Origin: Progne subis subis
Lineage: Eukaryota; Chordata; Aves; Passeriformes; Hirundinidae
Assembly (NCBI GenBank): GCA_022316685.1
Contig: JAKJHU010000076.1
Span: 320,001-384,000 of the forward strand
Reading direction: 5' to 3'
DNA length: 64,000 bases
The position numbers and the translations under genes were made by a program. This document shows positions 11,303 through 25,034 of this stretch, one piece after another (the stretch's first letter is position 1; each line of letters starts with the position of its first letter). Below the pieces are notes generated by a model that searched no databases, was not told the DNA's origin, and worked only from the letters and a program-made list of their open reading frames with translations.

Positions 11303-14300
11303 TGAAACTCTCTCTTTTTGGGGTGAAGTTAATGAGAATTAACTTGGAGAAGGAGGAAAGAAAAATTAAAGAGATATTACACTGTTGCAGCAATGATTTT
11401 TCCAGTTATGTTTTATAGACAAAACTACATTAGCAATTTCACCATTGTTTGCATCTGTGAAAAATGGAGAAATAATTCATGAGTTCCAGGAAGAAGTTAG
11501 AAATACATTTATATTTTTTTTCATTTTTCCACAGAGAAATCATAACTCCATTATGAAGACTTGACAAATTTATAAAACTCTTGAAAGCTTAATCTCTGTG
11601 CCTAGTGTATTTCCCATATTTTATTTCTGCCTTCTTAGTACAGAATCTTTGTAATATTCCTCAATAAACTGGGGCTATGAATGCGAAGTTTTATTTTGCT
11701 GTTGTGTCTTTGAGCAATGATTAGCATCTCTACACATGTTAATTTACAAGCACAGCAACATCAGTTTCTGGGTCTAGGAACAATTTAAAAGGGTATCAAT
11801 TGTAAGGGACACCACAGACAGATGGAAATAGGGATTCTAGTCACTATTCCCTACTCAGACAAAGGCTTGCTCTCATGTCACATTCTTGTGACAGTGAGTA
11901 AGTACTGAAAGAATGAAATAAGCTCCAAATTTCTGTGTAGCAAAAGCTGTCTCTTGAACTTTGCTCTGAACTTCTGATCCCATAGAGATAATGTTCTTCC
12001 TAGCACTGCTGAACTCCTAAGCTATAAGTAATATCCAAAGAACCATCTCTGCACTGTCTTTTCTCCAGAGAAAATTTTCTATTTTTTGCCCACGAGTAAA
12101 AAAATAGGATCTGAATACTTTTTAAACAAAGCTTAGGAATCAGCTACTCTGCCTCTCTATATATCTCTGACTATATTCTGAAGTACAAAAGGGAAGAAAA
12201 TTGCCTTGGTACCTTTGAGGATATAGCTATTAGACACTAATGTTGGTACTTTTGGCACAGTGGCATGGATAAAGAGAGACAGGCAGAAAAATCAACTTAT
12301 CAAGCATCTCAGCAGAGTGAGACAATTATATACAGCATATTTATATGAATTATTTCACCTGCTTGATTAATTTCCCTATTAAATAGCTTTACTTACTCTT
12401 ATCTCCTAGAGGGTCTTCTAGGGATCACCCTCATAAACTGTGCTAGCATGCATACAACATTAGCTAAGCATTAGTTCAATATTTAGTAACTAATAACACT
12501 GTAATTTTGTAACTGGGATTGAAAAAGATGTGGTGAGTTATGGCTTACAAAAACGTATTGTAGAGAAAACCTTTATAGTTATTTAAAGGTATGACTCCCG
12601 AAATTTGTCTGCTTTTTCACTGCTGTTCTATCTTTGCATAGTCACAGGTTTCCTAGGAACATACCTGTTGCTCGGAGAGAGGGTTGTGTGATCCCATACT
12701 GCAAATATCCTTTCTCCTCCAAGCCAAGCAATTTTAGCCAATTTATACATCAGGGCTTCACTGCACAGCTGGTTGTATGTTGTTTTCTCAAGTCAGTGTT
12801 CTCTTTAATTTCCCTTCAAGTTCTCTCACTTGAAATAGCTCATTAGTGAAGTACTGGACAAAACTTGTTTGGTTTTACCAGCAGTGGCCCTAATTCTTAA
12901 CTCAGTATGGTCCGAAATAAGGACTGAAATCAACTGCATCACCAGTGGTACAGAATGATAAGATAAAAAGCACTTTATGGTATATTTTTAGTCCAGTTGA
13001 CCATTGACTTTAATGGCAGAAAGGGCAAGATCATGCTTTCATATCTTCTGAAGGAAAATTATCTTAGTATATATAACTTTTACATAATTTTAGGAAATCT
13101 TTGTTCGCATACCTATTTATTATTTTGCTATTTTTGACTTGATTTTTCTTGCAAGGCTTGAATAAAATATATATCAGAATCTTTTAAATTAAGAATGGGG
13201 GAGCAGAACAAAGTGTTATATAGGTGTGCCACTGGCAACGAACACTTAATGCTTTGGTGTTCTGGGCCCATGAAACAACAAGAAATTCCAGTGATAATTA
13301 ATGAGAATTTATGACTGATTTTTAGCTTGAATATCGTGGGTATAAGTAGAGTCTAAGTACCTCAGTGACTTGGTAAATTAAGAGACTTCAGCTTCCTCTT
13401 TGTAGTATGTTTTTTCTTGTAGCTTTACTAACAATTTCTAGGCAGGTAATCTTCTGGATGCTACATACCCTTCTTTAAGAAACTTAAAATAGGTTTGGTT
13501 AAACATAAAGTGTGAACCACTGCACTGTGGTGTTTCAGCCACCCTTGCTTCCTATTTCCAACAACCAGATCTACAGCCCTCCTTGATAGAGTTATCAAGG
13601 TTCTTTTCTCTTAAGAAAGTTAATTTATACATATCAGATTTCCTCTAAGGGTGAGGCTTCTAAATAGCACCCTGCTTTTTACATAACTAGGACTCTGGGA
13701 GTGGCTTTCTTCTGTACTCTTTGATACTAGAGTACTGACTTTCCTGGGCTGCCCTCTAATTTGTAGTGATTTTGGTGAGTAGAAATTAAGGTCTGTCATG
13801 CCAGTGATTTGCATGAGTACTTCTTCATTCCATATGCAACACTTTGGTTTAACTTTTGATGGGAAAGTAGAGCTCAGAGTTTCTGACCTATTTATCCCTT
13901 TTCAGTTCCTTTTTTTTTTGAGATAAAATTGTCATATAGATGAATTGCACATAATAGAGTATGTGTGTTTGGTTACGGTGTCACTTTTGGTAAATCAAAG
14001 AGAAAAATCTTTTGTAATCAGCTAGCCTTTAACTTAATAACACTTTTGATAAATTGCTTGTGTACAATAGGTTATCAAACCCAAACATTTAAGATTTCAG
14101 TTTGACACTGCTGGAATGAATCATACAGCTACAAAGAGGCCAAATTTACAATTCTTTATCCATAGTAAAGAAACAAAAATCATATCAGTTTTGAGACCTG
14201 CACTAATGACTGAATAAAGAATTTAAAATCTGGCCTAAGGAAGTTTGAGATATGCTTGAAGCACAACTGTTCATTACAACAGCATTTACAATTCCTTTAC

Positions 14301-14402
14301 CAGGGAGTTTAACACACTGTGGTTCATTGTTTATAGTTTATCGTATACTACCATTAAGAAATACCTCCTTATAATATTTTTTCTTTTTTTCCCTTTCTTT
14401 TC
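11303..14402. other. unique sequence, no gene seen
   Basis: About 3.1 kb of non-repetitive AT-rich DNA. Frames at 12634-12846 and 13620-13814 are short and unrecognised. No LTR or CR1 ends were found. Confidence 0.45.
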
Positions 14403-14748
14403 CTAATTTATGCCCTTTTCTCGTAAGTTTTCAGCTTCCCACATACACAACCCCCATGCTGGATCTGCTGCACTCCAAAACATGTGAGTGACAACAGGTT
14501 TGACAGCCTTTGGGGTGGTGAAAGGTCTGGCGAGAGCGAGCCTCCCCAGCATGCTCATAAGGTTAGCAAGGATACTGTCATGGATGGCAGTGCCATACAT
14601 TCTTGTCAGCCATAAGTGTAAAGTGATTGCAGCCAAACCTTTCCTCAAAACAAAAGGAGGAGAAGCTCAAAAAAACCTTCTTGAGTTGAAAGATTATGAT
14701 GCTTTCCAATTTATAAAAGTAGGCTTCCTTCAAAGTACTCTGAAGTAA
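14403..14748. other. GC-elevated block with overlapping frames on both strands
   Basis: From about 14440 to 14640 the composition is richer in G and C than its surroundings and contains CpG dinucleotides. A minus-strand frame (14403-14648, 81 codons) and a plus-strand frame (14488-14748, 86 codons) overlap. Neither product is recognisable. A decayed exon, an old retrocopy or an old repeat would all fit, and I cannot choose between them. Confidence 0.2.
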
Positions 14749-15962
14749 CCTGCTTCTTGTTTCTATCACTTGCACACTGTAAAGAGGCCTTACAGTGTCT
14801 GTAAATATAACCTATTTGAATTTTATAGTCTTTTATGCTGCTGGAATGGTGTGCTGAAGCTCTAGGATAAACACAAACTAAAGCCAGCTTGTTCCATTAA
14901 GACCTTCATTCGCCTATTTTAGAGATTTCCCTCTCAGAAAGATCATGGATGTAAAACATGCTTACTGGGTAACCCTGACTGCACCAGGGAAATACCTACT
15001 TCAGTCTTCCCAGAACTCAAGCACACCCTGTCTTCAGCAGCTCTGTGTATGTGTGGACACCTATGTCCTTCCTTTAGGTGGCCAGCAAAAACAGAGACCC
15101 TCTCCAAGGGGATGAGAGCAAAGTAGGTGTATCTGGCCCATTCATTGGAAAAAGGTGTCTGAATGCTGGCTGTGATATGGTGGAAGGAACGGGGAAACAG
15201 CTGGCAAGCCTAAAGTCAGCACCTCAGCAGCTGGAATCTACCAGCAGTTTCAGTTTATGCTACTGTGTTAAAACAAAAATCCAGTCAGTCCCATTTCAGT
15301 TTACTTTAAAATGTGCTCTTTACTTGCTGCAGAGGTAATAATCATAATAACTATTGCAGATGAGCATTTACCGTATTTGCTCTCCTGTCATATCACAACA
15401 CCATACATGACTAAACATCCTGAGGTTGAGAGAAAACAATAGTACATCTCCATTTCCTTTACACACCCCCATATTAGCCAGGTAAAACATGATTTCCACA
15501 AGCTCCTTTTGATAGAGGTAACAGCAATGGTTGTTTATTTAAATTTGGTAGGTGAAGGGCTCAAAGTTTAGTGATATTTTCTCAGTCAGAAAAGCACCTG
15601 TATTTTTCAATGGCATGCCAGAATCCTGACTTCTGCCTTGTGCTCCCATAGCTGAATTTTACCTCATAGAGCTGAAGAGTGGTGATGCATGTGCTGTGGA
15701 ATTTGCTTTGGAAAACAAATATTTAACTTTCTACAGATCACTGAAGACCTGATAAAACTCTTGAGTGTCATCTAACTGATTTCCCTCTATTTTAAATTGA
15801 AAAATCTTTCTATTCTTTTCACCTAAATGTGTGGTTCAGATAAGAATGGAAAGACTATTTACAGTCTTTTGAAATATCCTTCATGCAAATAGGATTCACC
15901 AAGTCAGAGTGTTCAGAGTGAGACTTTGAGAGAAAAATATCCTTTTAAAAGCATCAGTTACT
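14749..15962. other. unique sequence, nothing recognised
   Basis: A plus-strand frame at 15078-15338 follows a pyrimidine-rich stretch ending in AG at 15076-15077, but the peptide resembles nothing I know and there is no supporting donor. No transposon is evident. Confidence 0.4.
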
Positions 15963-15989
15963 TCAAAAAGAGGAGTCACATTTACGATA

Positions 15990-16308
15990 AGTCAGGAGGG
16001 CCAAAGATTCCTTCTTAGCTTTTGGGTGTGGAGAGGCAAATGGCCAGGAAGGCAGGGTTGGGCTGTTTGTTGGGGGTGATGTGAGCAGCCTTGATATCCT
16101 GGGTGATGCTCCCCGTGCACAGGCTGGTGGTGCAAATTCCATGGTGGGGAAGGGCAGAATAGGAGCCAAGTAAGCAGTCCAGAGAGCAAGGCAGTGAGAT
16201 ATTTTGTTCCCAGCAAAGACACGGGAATACTGGCACAAGCTAATTCATCTAGCTCCATTCTCCAAAATGGGAGATTGGAGTCCACAAAAGGCTTTTTTTT
16301 TTTTTTTT
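15990..16308. other. GC-elevated block ending in poly-T
   Basis: Positions 15990-16200 are markedly richer in G and C than the neighbours, and three minus-strand frames overlap here. The block is followed by a T run at about 16292-16308. Poly-T on the plus strand would be the tail of a minus-strand retrocopy only if it lay at the other end, so a processed pseudogene is not supported. An old unclassified repeat is the simplest reading. Confidence 0.25.
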
Positions 16309-19300
16309 CTCTTGTTAACACTAATTTACTATGAGAACTATAGGGCAAAAATGTTAAACTATTGTTGCTGAAAAATATATCCAAATATAGGATAGGAAAA
16401 ATCAGTCTGAAAATGTCAGTGTGAGGAAGGGATTCTGCACAAGGCGTTTTATATAGTTGCTTTTCATCTCTTTTTCAATAAATTAACTAAATATGGTACT
16501 TATGTATTGTTTGCATTTATTTAGATCCCTCACTTTGTAGCAAGATTCTAATTTGGACAAAATTAGGGTTTTTTTATTTCAAGATATTGTAGATTTAAGT
16601 TTTAAATATTTTATATGAAACTTTTTTCCCTTGTCTCCTCCCTAGAAAGCAAAAGAGATATTTTATAAGACTTGACATATTTAATCTTGTTAAGTTCTGA
16701 TATTTAAAAAAAAAAAATAAAATCCTTTGAGTGCTAGGAAATAGTAGGGAGGGGACTGGGTATGTAAAGGAAAACGTCATTGTATTACCATGTATGTTCT
16801 TTAAGTGCCCATAGATTCAACATTTAATTATTTTCTGATTATTTTAATCTAAAATGGGATATAGTAAAAAAGACAAAATGCATTGAAAGGAGAGAAGGCT
16901 GATTAAGGAAACAAATTGTTTTTATATTAAGTACATACAAATAGATTAAGATTATACAAGACAGAAAAGACACAAACAACAGGGAATTACAGAGATCTAA
17001 AGCAGCATTATTTGCCTGCGGAAGGCATGTTTATATGCAATGACTATTCACTGCTTCTCTAAATACAGAAAGCAATGGAAATCAAATTATGTTTTTCATA
17101 TAGTAGGCTCAAACCAAACAACATGTTTTGGTTTTTTCCTACATTAAAAAGTATTAATTTGTGCAACTTGTTGCTAAAGTATTTGCCAATGCCAAAAATT
17201 TACATAAATTTAAAAATTCTTTAAGCAGACCCAAAGAAGAATAATCCATGAAAGGCTAATAAATGTAAGTAAAAACCAGCTACTCAGGAAGACCTTGAAC
17301 TCCAGATCAGAGGAAGCTGTTAGATTGTGCTAAGAAAGTAGGTCTTTAATAAACTTTGCTGTGTTCCTACACTGTTCTGAAGAGGAATTACTCTTCTTGC
17401 ACTTCCTGTGATCAATCCTGAAAGCAAGAAATGCTTCACATTACATGTAAGTTATTTTCCTACCCAACAATATTACCTTTTTTCTGGAGTTTAAAAACCT
17501 GAACAAACATCCAAAATTTAGAAAAACTAAATATTTTGATCATCAGAAAAATGTTGTCCAGGTTGTGGTGAATGAAGGTTAAAAAAACCAGTAAAAACTA
17601 CCTATTTACAAAACAGAAAATCTCATTTTCCTCCCACATTTATTCATATCTATTTGCAGTCATTACAGGTAAGAACATATTGCTGATGGGGATACTTAGA
17701 CATATAATTACACAAAAATATAGCAGGCAAAGTAGTAAAACAGGCAGAATAAGATAATACAAAATTTAGGCTTATTTTATATTGGATGGTGTTTAAAATT
17801 TTATTATGAGTTTTGGACCAGCTTCACTGAAAAAAATAGAGAATCCCTTCCTATTGTTTTTGTGAAGTTTCACTTTAGGATTATTTTGTTATTCTCCTTG
17901 CCTCAGTCAGTTTACCTAACTGTCACCACCCAGTCATTTAAAAGAACAATTTACAAGATGTATATTTTAAGAAAACAAAGTGAGTGAATTTTTATTATGC
18001 TCAGCTCTGAAAAGAAATTATCTCTTCTACTCACTCTTTGCAGCTAATTATCTAATCTACTTCAAATTATTAGCAAGCATAAGCCTGCCTTTTCTGGTGA
18101 TTGTTGCAAAACTACCCTGATCTATTAAACTGGGTCGCACCTAATCCTAATATCACACAAAAAGGAACTGAATAAGAAAAAAAAAAAAGCAAAAATCCTC
18201 AGAATATGAGGAACAAAACTGACTTTATTGCCTCTAAAGATGGTGTTCTAATTCTGCAAATTTGAATTCACATTACATCTGGAAAGTCTCATCTACTATA
18301 GATCATATTTATACTAATATTGCCACATTTGTTTTGAAAAATCTGGATGTTGCATAGGTGTGACCATCCACCCTTAAGAGGAAGCAATTTTGCTAAACTA
18401 TCTGAAGGTAAAACAACTGCAGTTGGAAAAAGCAGACAAGCTGTTACATAGAAACTGGTTTTTTGGATTTTTTTTCTTTTTTAAAGAAGCCTGTTCCTTT
18501 ATGTCTCAGAAAGCTGGACTAGCATTCATTTCAATGGCAATGCTCTTCCTAAAAAATCTTGATTATTCCTAGCCTTAAGCAATCATGTCTGTGATCATGT
18601 TACTGAAATAAGGAGGTCTTGAAAGACCAGTAGACTGAGAGATGACTGAGAAGTTGGAGCCATGGCTATTTGTCTAGGTAAGACATCCTTTTGTTAATAG
18701 TATGTTAATAGTAATAGTGGTGATCTAGCACAGTGGGAACTGGATCTGCTTGCTCTGAACATCTGGGAGAGCAAAAGTGAAGCATCAGCTCTTTAGTGTA
18801 ATTCCATGTGTTATAAAATCCAGTGTCATGGGAGTGATGCATCGCCATGGCTTGTCAGACTGGTCCTTCTGTGGTACAGATTATGTCTGAGTCTGTCTGA
18901 GTTTGCTCAGTGTTTGAGATAAGGAAAGACTTTGAATCTTGCTAAAATCCCTTAAGGAAACCAGACACCTGAACTGCAAACAGATGACATAAGCCGCAGC
19001 AGTCAATAATTTGGAAGTTTATCTCTCACTTGTAAAATTCAGTGGGTGTTTAAACATTGATTTTCTCGAAATTAGAATCAGGCTCCCCTAGGTTCTAAAT
19101 TAATTTTTAACTAATGTACAGAAGGAAATGCTCCATTAAATTGCTGCTACTGTATTACTTGTCACAACACCAACACCACCTTCTGCTGTTGCAGAGGCCT
19201 CAGTACAGCAGCCTCCCATCCTCCAAACTGCTTGAAATCAATAACACTACCTTCAGTCTCCCAGCAAACAGTGAAAAGTCTGTTACCATAAACCTCACAT

Positions 19301-21794
19301 AGGGCAAAAAAGAGATGGAATTTTATGTGGTTGTTATTTAAATTTAAGTGTAAAATAAGGGTTGAAAAACATTCCTTTTAAGGCTGAAGTGTTAAAGTTT
19401 TGTTGTTTACCTAGGACTTCGTGTCAGAAATTTCCTTTGTTTCATACACTCTCTGTGGACTCCAAGATGGGTAAAAAATTCTGACCTGCAGCCTAAGGTC
19501 AAAGTGCAGACCTCTTCTTCCTGAAGTTTTCAGCTTTGCATAGAGCTGCTGGACTGGAATGTATTAATGTGATGTTCAGTTTGCCCTCATTTTCCTTTCA
19601 CTAAGGGAAATGTGGACATTCAGAAAGTTGCCAGTCAAGCTGTGCTTGACATTACTGGACTAGGTCAGGAAGTTGCAAGTTTTGTAAAGTGCCTTCAATG
19701 CAGAAGCAATTAGAACTTGCTAGCCTTTTGTTGTTCTTGTCACTTGCAGGCTTTTTAAAATATAATATGACAGAAACAAATGCAATGGGGTGACTTTTAT
19801 TGTACCTAGCTCACCTAGTATTATTATAATTATAATTAAACACAGTGTAATTATAATTTTAAGAGGAAATCACCAAATAAAATATTTATGATTTTTCTAT
19901 GGTAAATCCCACCATCATTATTCAGATAGAAAATCTACAATAATAATACTATCATCTCTATTTTTTCTATTAATTCTGCTATATTTCAATGGGAAGAGAA
20001 ATAACAGCTGATATATATCCAGTACAAATAAATGAGTTTGTTTGGAGCTGCTACATGTTCCATTTAAAAGTAAAGCAGCTTCTGTACAATCTGATGCATG
20101 TTCCCATTGCTATAAATGGGTATGTGAAAGCAAACACAGTTGCACGTCAACAGGTTAGACCATCAGACTGCACTGACCCTTTGAGGTCAATGAAAACAAC
20201 GTTAATGAGTTCATTAACATTGGGCTTTTCAGTTTGATTCTGGATATATGTACATATTCACCACAGATATGGATTTCAACTGCAGAACAAAAGTATTTAC
20301 AGCTGAAGGTATCATCCTTAAGGCATGACTACTTTGTTGTCACTTAATAACCAAAATTTGCTTGATTTAGTTCAGGAGGCTTTTACACAGCTTCACTCTC
20401 ATTGTAGTAAAACAGAAACAAAAATTTACTTAAAACTTTATTGCGCACTTGCATAATTTCAGAAAAGAGTTTGCTGGCTCATGAATGGCTTCAATTAAGT
20501 AAAAATATGTTTAATTTGTGCAAGCCAATAATTTGAAACAACCATGTATGGAAATTTAAATTAACATAGTGAACAGAATCTTGATATTGTTTTAGGTTGA
20601 ATACATTTAATTGTTGACATTTGAATTTGTTGCTGGCTGAAGTTTAAATTACAACAATGAAAGCATATTTGTTTCAGGTTTAAATTTCTCTTTGTTTAAT
20701 ATAGCTGTCAAACCATGAGAAAAAGTCAGATCATGCAAATAGTATTTTAAAATAGAAAAATATTTTATAGGGTGGTTAACTTTAATTTGTCTTAGCTTCA
20801 AAAAGAATGGGTTATTTCAAATTTGCAAATCCATGAGCAACAAATTTTGTACCTGATTTGCTTCATTTGTAAATGCAAGCTGAAGCATATCTGCTGATTA
20901 CCTGCTGATGTTCACAGTGAGCATATCTCTCAGTCTTCCAAAATATTGGAGAAAATAGATTCTAAAAGCTAGTTTGAAGTACCTGATGAAGAGAGCTTTT
21001 CTTCTAGTTTTCTGTTTCGCCTGATAATCTTTCTAAATGTTCTGACAAAATGCAGGCTTAAATGTAAAATCTGTGTCTATTCAGAATGATTCTCTTGAAA
21101 GAGCTAAGGAATAGTCCAGGTCAAAGAAATCTTGAGGGGATCATATTTGGTTGAAACTAATGATTCCTCGGTACAAAATTACATTTCTGTAGTATGTGGG
21201 ACGCATATTTCATATGTAGTATGCAATTTTCAAAATTTCATTTTGAGGGGGAAAACATCACCACAATGATAAAAAAATCTCATTTTACCATTTTCATAAC
21301 AATTAAGTTTTGCTGTTGATTTTACTACTTACATTTTCTATTTCCATTGTGGTTTTTTTTCCACTCTGTAAATTACAACACTTTAGCCAGCCACAGGAAT
21401 TTTCCCTCTCTTATGTCAAAACTTACCTTCTTGGAGGGTTTGGATTCTGGAAGATTTGTTATACGTTGAATTTTTTTTCCCAAAATGGAACTTCCAGCCC
21501 CTCCACAGCTCTTAGGGTTGATTTTCTAAAAGCCCTTCATTGTTTGATTCATTTAATTTCATGTAAAAGAGTGCTAATTCTGCAAGAGGCTCTCTCAAAG
21601 TATCCAGTTCTTGGTGCAGCTGCAGTAGAGGTGGACAGACCAACTGAGGAGGTCATAGGTATACATCTCAGGCATTTCAGGACAGACCTGGCTGTCCAAA
21701 CTGAACAGCTTACACTTCCATGGTGATGACTGTGGTTCTGTGGGTTATTTTTAAAGTAAAACATGAAATCTGCCCATCTCAGCGTAAGGAAAGT
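16309..21794. other. long unique AT-rich stretch, no gene seen
   Basis: About 5.5 kb without a recognisable transposon or gene. Local features are an 11-base A run near 16708, a 12-base A run near 18178, and an AT palindrome at 19824-19852 (ATTATAATTA / TAATTATAAT arms). Short frames here (16595-16780, 17572-17757, 18390-18572, 19114-19302, 19989-20237, 21310-21726) match nothing I know. Parts at about 17980-18130 and 20440-20900 look like noncoding sequence that might be conserved. Confidence 0.4.
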
Positions 21795-21856
21795 GAGGTT
21801 AGACCAGATGACCCCACTACAGTCCCTCCCAACTTCACCTTTTCTGTGATTCAGAG
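21795..21856 (+). mobile_element. CR1-type 3' tail relic
   Basis: A stretch reading GAGGTTAGACCAGATGACC, then CCCTCCCAACTTCACC and TTCTGTGATTC, follows the order of the CR1 3' terminal region (gaggttggactagatgacc ... cccttccaacc ... ttctgtgattc). No RT sequence precedes it. It is a short, old, 5'-truncated copy with an uncertain left border. Confidence 0.6.
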
Positions 21857-23242
21857 AAGGCAACAAACTGATTTTTCCCCCCAGGAGGATGCTTAGGGCT
21901 GGAGGTGTGATATGGTAGGTACATGTCACTGGGACATAGGTGTGAGTGACATTTCTGACACGTTCCTGACCACAGGATCTCCCTCTTGGCTAATTATATT
22001 CTAGTGACTGCTGCTGAGCTGGGGAACACTGAGTGTTCCAGCCCCCATGATTACCTTTTAGTGTGCCCCTGTGACGGCTCCATCTGTCTGAATGCTCCCT
22101 GCAAGGGAGTCCTGTGCTCCCATTTTTTAAAGTCACCTAAAGCCTTTGTAGACACAGGCCTTTGGTAAAAATAAAACTCCAACTGAATCAGGGGACATTT
22201 AGGCCAGGACTATCAAAAAGGAAGTTGTTTAATAAAGATAATCTCTTGTTCAGATACCACAGTCCACTGTTTTGTAGTGAAACTGTTGAATTTTAATTAC
22301 TTGACAGATCTGAAAAAAAATTTGCTTGCTTGATTTTCAAAGTTTTCTGAATTTGTAGTTTCATTCCACTTCCCTGCTTATATACTATTGTTTATGTTAA
22401 GCATTCTTCATAGCTATTAAATTTATATTTTTCACATAGTCTCTTGAGTTTTTTTGTTTTGTTCAATGATCCAGTGAGTTATATAGTTCCTTTAAGGAAG
22501 GCGTAAATTTTTGCATTACTTTATATGGCTCATTGTTTTGACTGTTGCTGCGTTCTTCCGACAACATATTCAGGCTTTTTTTAAATTTTTGTTTTAACTG
22601 ACTGCCAGCATCTGAAAGAGCATTTCAGGACTAGTGCTTGAAAGGTATATACTTTTTTCCAGGCCAGTTGAGTAATGAAAACATATTTAATTATTTCCAG
22701 CCTCTCGAATGGTGTACAGTGTAATTAACTATGATGCGGAATTCCAGCCTAATTAGAACAAACTGTGGTACCAAACTAATTGAACACAAAAGTACCTCTG
22801 AAGAGCAGTAAAGCAAGTTTATCTCTTGTGTTTCATTAAAGTAACATGAAAGTGGTATGAATACAGTACGTATAAAAAATTTAGGAAAACTATTAAGATG
22901 ATCTTCAAGGCAAGATGAATTTCTGTCAGTTAATTTCAGAATCAAGTGGATCTTTGCCTTTTTTGATTCAAGCCTCCTTCCTTTGAAGTGTAGCAGCCTA
23001 CCAATGTGCTGGAGCCCATGTCACACGAGTCCCTATACCATCTTCTCCTTAGGAAGGAAAATCTTTCCCTATAGCTACTTGGATTCTCATGAATCCCTGA
23101 CACATACTCTTGAGATTTTATGATATCTGCTATTTGTCCTATAAATTTCTGGAGTCATACTAAATTTTATGAATCCCAGCTTTCTTAGAAGAGGAAAAGC
23201 ATGTACAGGAGAAATCTGATAATTCTGCCATGTCCTAAAACA
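21857..23242. other. unique sequence, nothing recognised
   Basis: A GC-elevated patch at about 21890-22170 contains a 60-codon frame with several cysteines (21986-22168) that I do not recognise. The rest is AT-rich, without transposon marks. Confidence 0.4.
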
Positions 23243-23577
23243 GGGAAGGGAAGGGAAGGGAAGGGAAGGGAAGGGAAGGGAAGGGAAGGGAAGGGAAGGG
23301 AAGGGAAGGAGGAAGGGAAGGGAAGGGAAGGGAAGGGAAGGGAAGGGAAGGGAAGGGAGAAGGGAAGGGAAGGGAAGGGAAGGGAAGGGAAGGGAAGGGA
23401 AGGGAAGGGAAGGGAAGGGAAGGGAAGGGAAGGGAAGGGAAGGGAAGGGAAGGGAAGGGAAGGGAAGGGAAGGGAAGGGAAGGGAAGGGAAGGGAAGGGA
23501 AGGGAAGGAGGAAGGGAAGGGAAGGGAGGGAAGGGAAGGGAAGGGAAGGGAAGGGAAGGGAAGGGAAGGGAAGGGAA
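23243..23577 (+). repeat. (GGGAA)n pentanucleotide array, about 335 bp
   Basis: More than 60 near-perfect GGGAA units run as an uninterrupted purine strand, with a few irregular units (about 23308, 23358, 23508 and 23526). Five-base units repeat every 15 bases in frame, so the plus strand is open and translates as a repeating Gly-Lys-Gly-Arg-Glu pattern. That frame is a by-product, not a gene. The array fits both the G-quadruplex pattern (G3 runs with 2-base loops) and the mirror-symmetric polypurine pattern that allows triplex DNA. Confidence 0.97.
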
Positions 23578-23799
23578 TTTCCTTAGAAATTGGATATTCG
23601 TATCTTGTTACTTTTTCTTCATTGCTCTATCCCTATTTTTTGTTATCTCATTATAAACAGATAATTTTGTGTGAATAAAGATAATGAAGAATTATATTTA
23701 CATTTCATTCAAACTGCAGCTTAAATCTTTCTCTCTGATTCTGTGAAATATGTTGGGGGTTGACCTGTGACACATAGTGCACAGAAGGGGAAAAACTTC

Positions 23800-25034
23800 A
23801 GTGGGGGGTTAATTTTTACAGGCCTGTTAGTCTCACTTCAGTGCCTGGTAAAGTTATGGGGAAGATTATTCTGGGGGGTATTGAAAAAAGCCTGAAGGAC
23901 AACACCGTCATGAGTCAGCATGGCTTCATGTGGGGAAAGTCCTGTTTTGCAAACCTGATTTCCTTTTATGACAAGGTGACCCACCTATCTGATCAAGGGA
24001 AGACGATGCAATCTTAAATTTCAGCAAAGCTTTTGATTTTGTTTCTCATTATATCCTGCTGGAAAAAAATGTCCAGCCTTCAGCTGCATTAAAAGCATCA
24101 TGTGGTGGGTGAGCAAGTGGCTCGTGGGTCAGGTGCAAAGGATTACACTGAATGGGTGCTGCTGCCATCCAGGCACTAGTGGGGTTCTGCAGGCCTCCAT
24201 CTTAGGCCCAGCTCTCTTCAACACCTTCATTAACAACTTGAATGCAGGACTCAAAAGGATACTAAGATCTTAGATGATACAAAATTAGGAGGAGCTGTTG
24301 ACTTTATTAATGAGAGGTCCTGCAAAGTGATATCAACAAATCAGAGGTCTGAGCAATCGCCAATTGTATGAAGCTTAAGAAAGACAAGTGACAGATTCTG
24401 CACCTGAAATGGGGAACCCTGGATGTGCGAAAGGCTGGGGAGGGAGAGGATGGAGAGCAGCACTGCAGAAAAGGACCTGGGAGACGTGGTCAATGGAAAG
24501 TTGAACACGAGTCAGATATGTCCTGGCAGTCATGAGGGCCAACCCTGTCCTGGGGAGCACCAGACACAGGATCACCTGCTGGGCAAGGGAGGGGACTGTC
24601 CCCTCTGCTCTGCACTGGGGCAGCCTCAGCCTCAGGTGCTGGGGGCAGTTTAGACACCACAAAATAAAATAGACATTGAACTGTTAGAAAGCATTCAGAG
24701 GAGAACCATGAGGATGGTGAAGGCTCTGGAGGGGAAGCTGCATGAGGAACAGCTGAGGTCACTTGGTTGGTTCAGCCTGCAGAAGAGGAGATCAACTGGG
24801 AGACCTCATTGCAGTTACAGCTTCCTGTGAGGGGAAGAGGAGAGGCAGGCACTGATCTCTTCTCTTTGGTGACCAGTAACAGGATCTGAGGGAATGGCTG
24901 AACTTTTGTCAGGGGAGGTTTAGGTTGGATGTTAAGACGGGGTTCTTCACCCAGAGGGCAGTTGGACACTGGAAGAGGCTCCCCAGGGAAGTGGTCACAG
25001 CATCAGGACTGACAATGTTTATGAAGCATTTGAA
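23800..25034 (+). mobile_element. CR1 LINE, 5' portion of a copy split by an LTR
   Basis: The segment begins with GGCCTGTTAGTCTCACTTCA, which encodes the RPVSLTSVPGK-type reverse-transcriptase motif. It continues with QHGF, KSCFANLISFYD and a degraded FxKAFDxV region, then the ILGPxLFNxFxND and DDTKLGGA regions, and finally the 3' UTR (about 24690-25034). Stops and frameshifts are frequent. The copy is interrupted at about 25034 by a solo LTR and resumes at 25727. The left border is a 5' truncation typical of CR1 and is approximate. Confidence 0.92.

Noticed and set aside
19824..19852. AT-only inverted repeat
   Set aside because: Ten-base arms made only of A and T in an AT-rich region are expected by chance.
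23201..23656. 151-codon open frame rich in Gly, Lys, Arg and Glu
   Set aside because: It is a translation of the GGGAA array. A five-base unit repeats every 15 bases, so no stop can arise.
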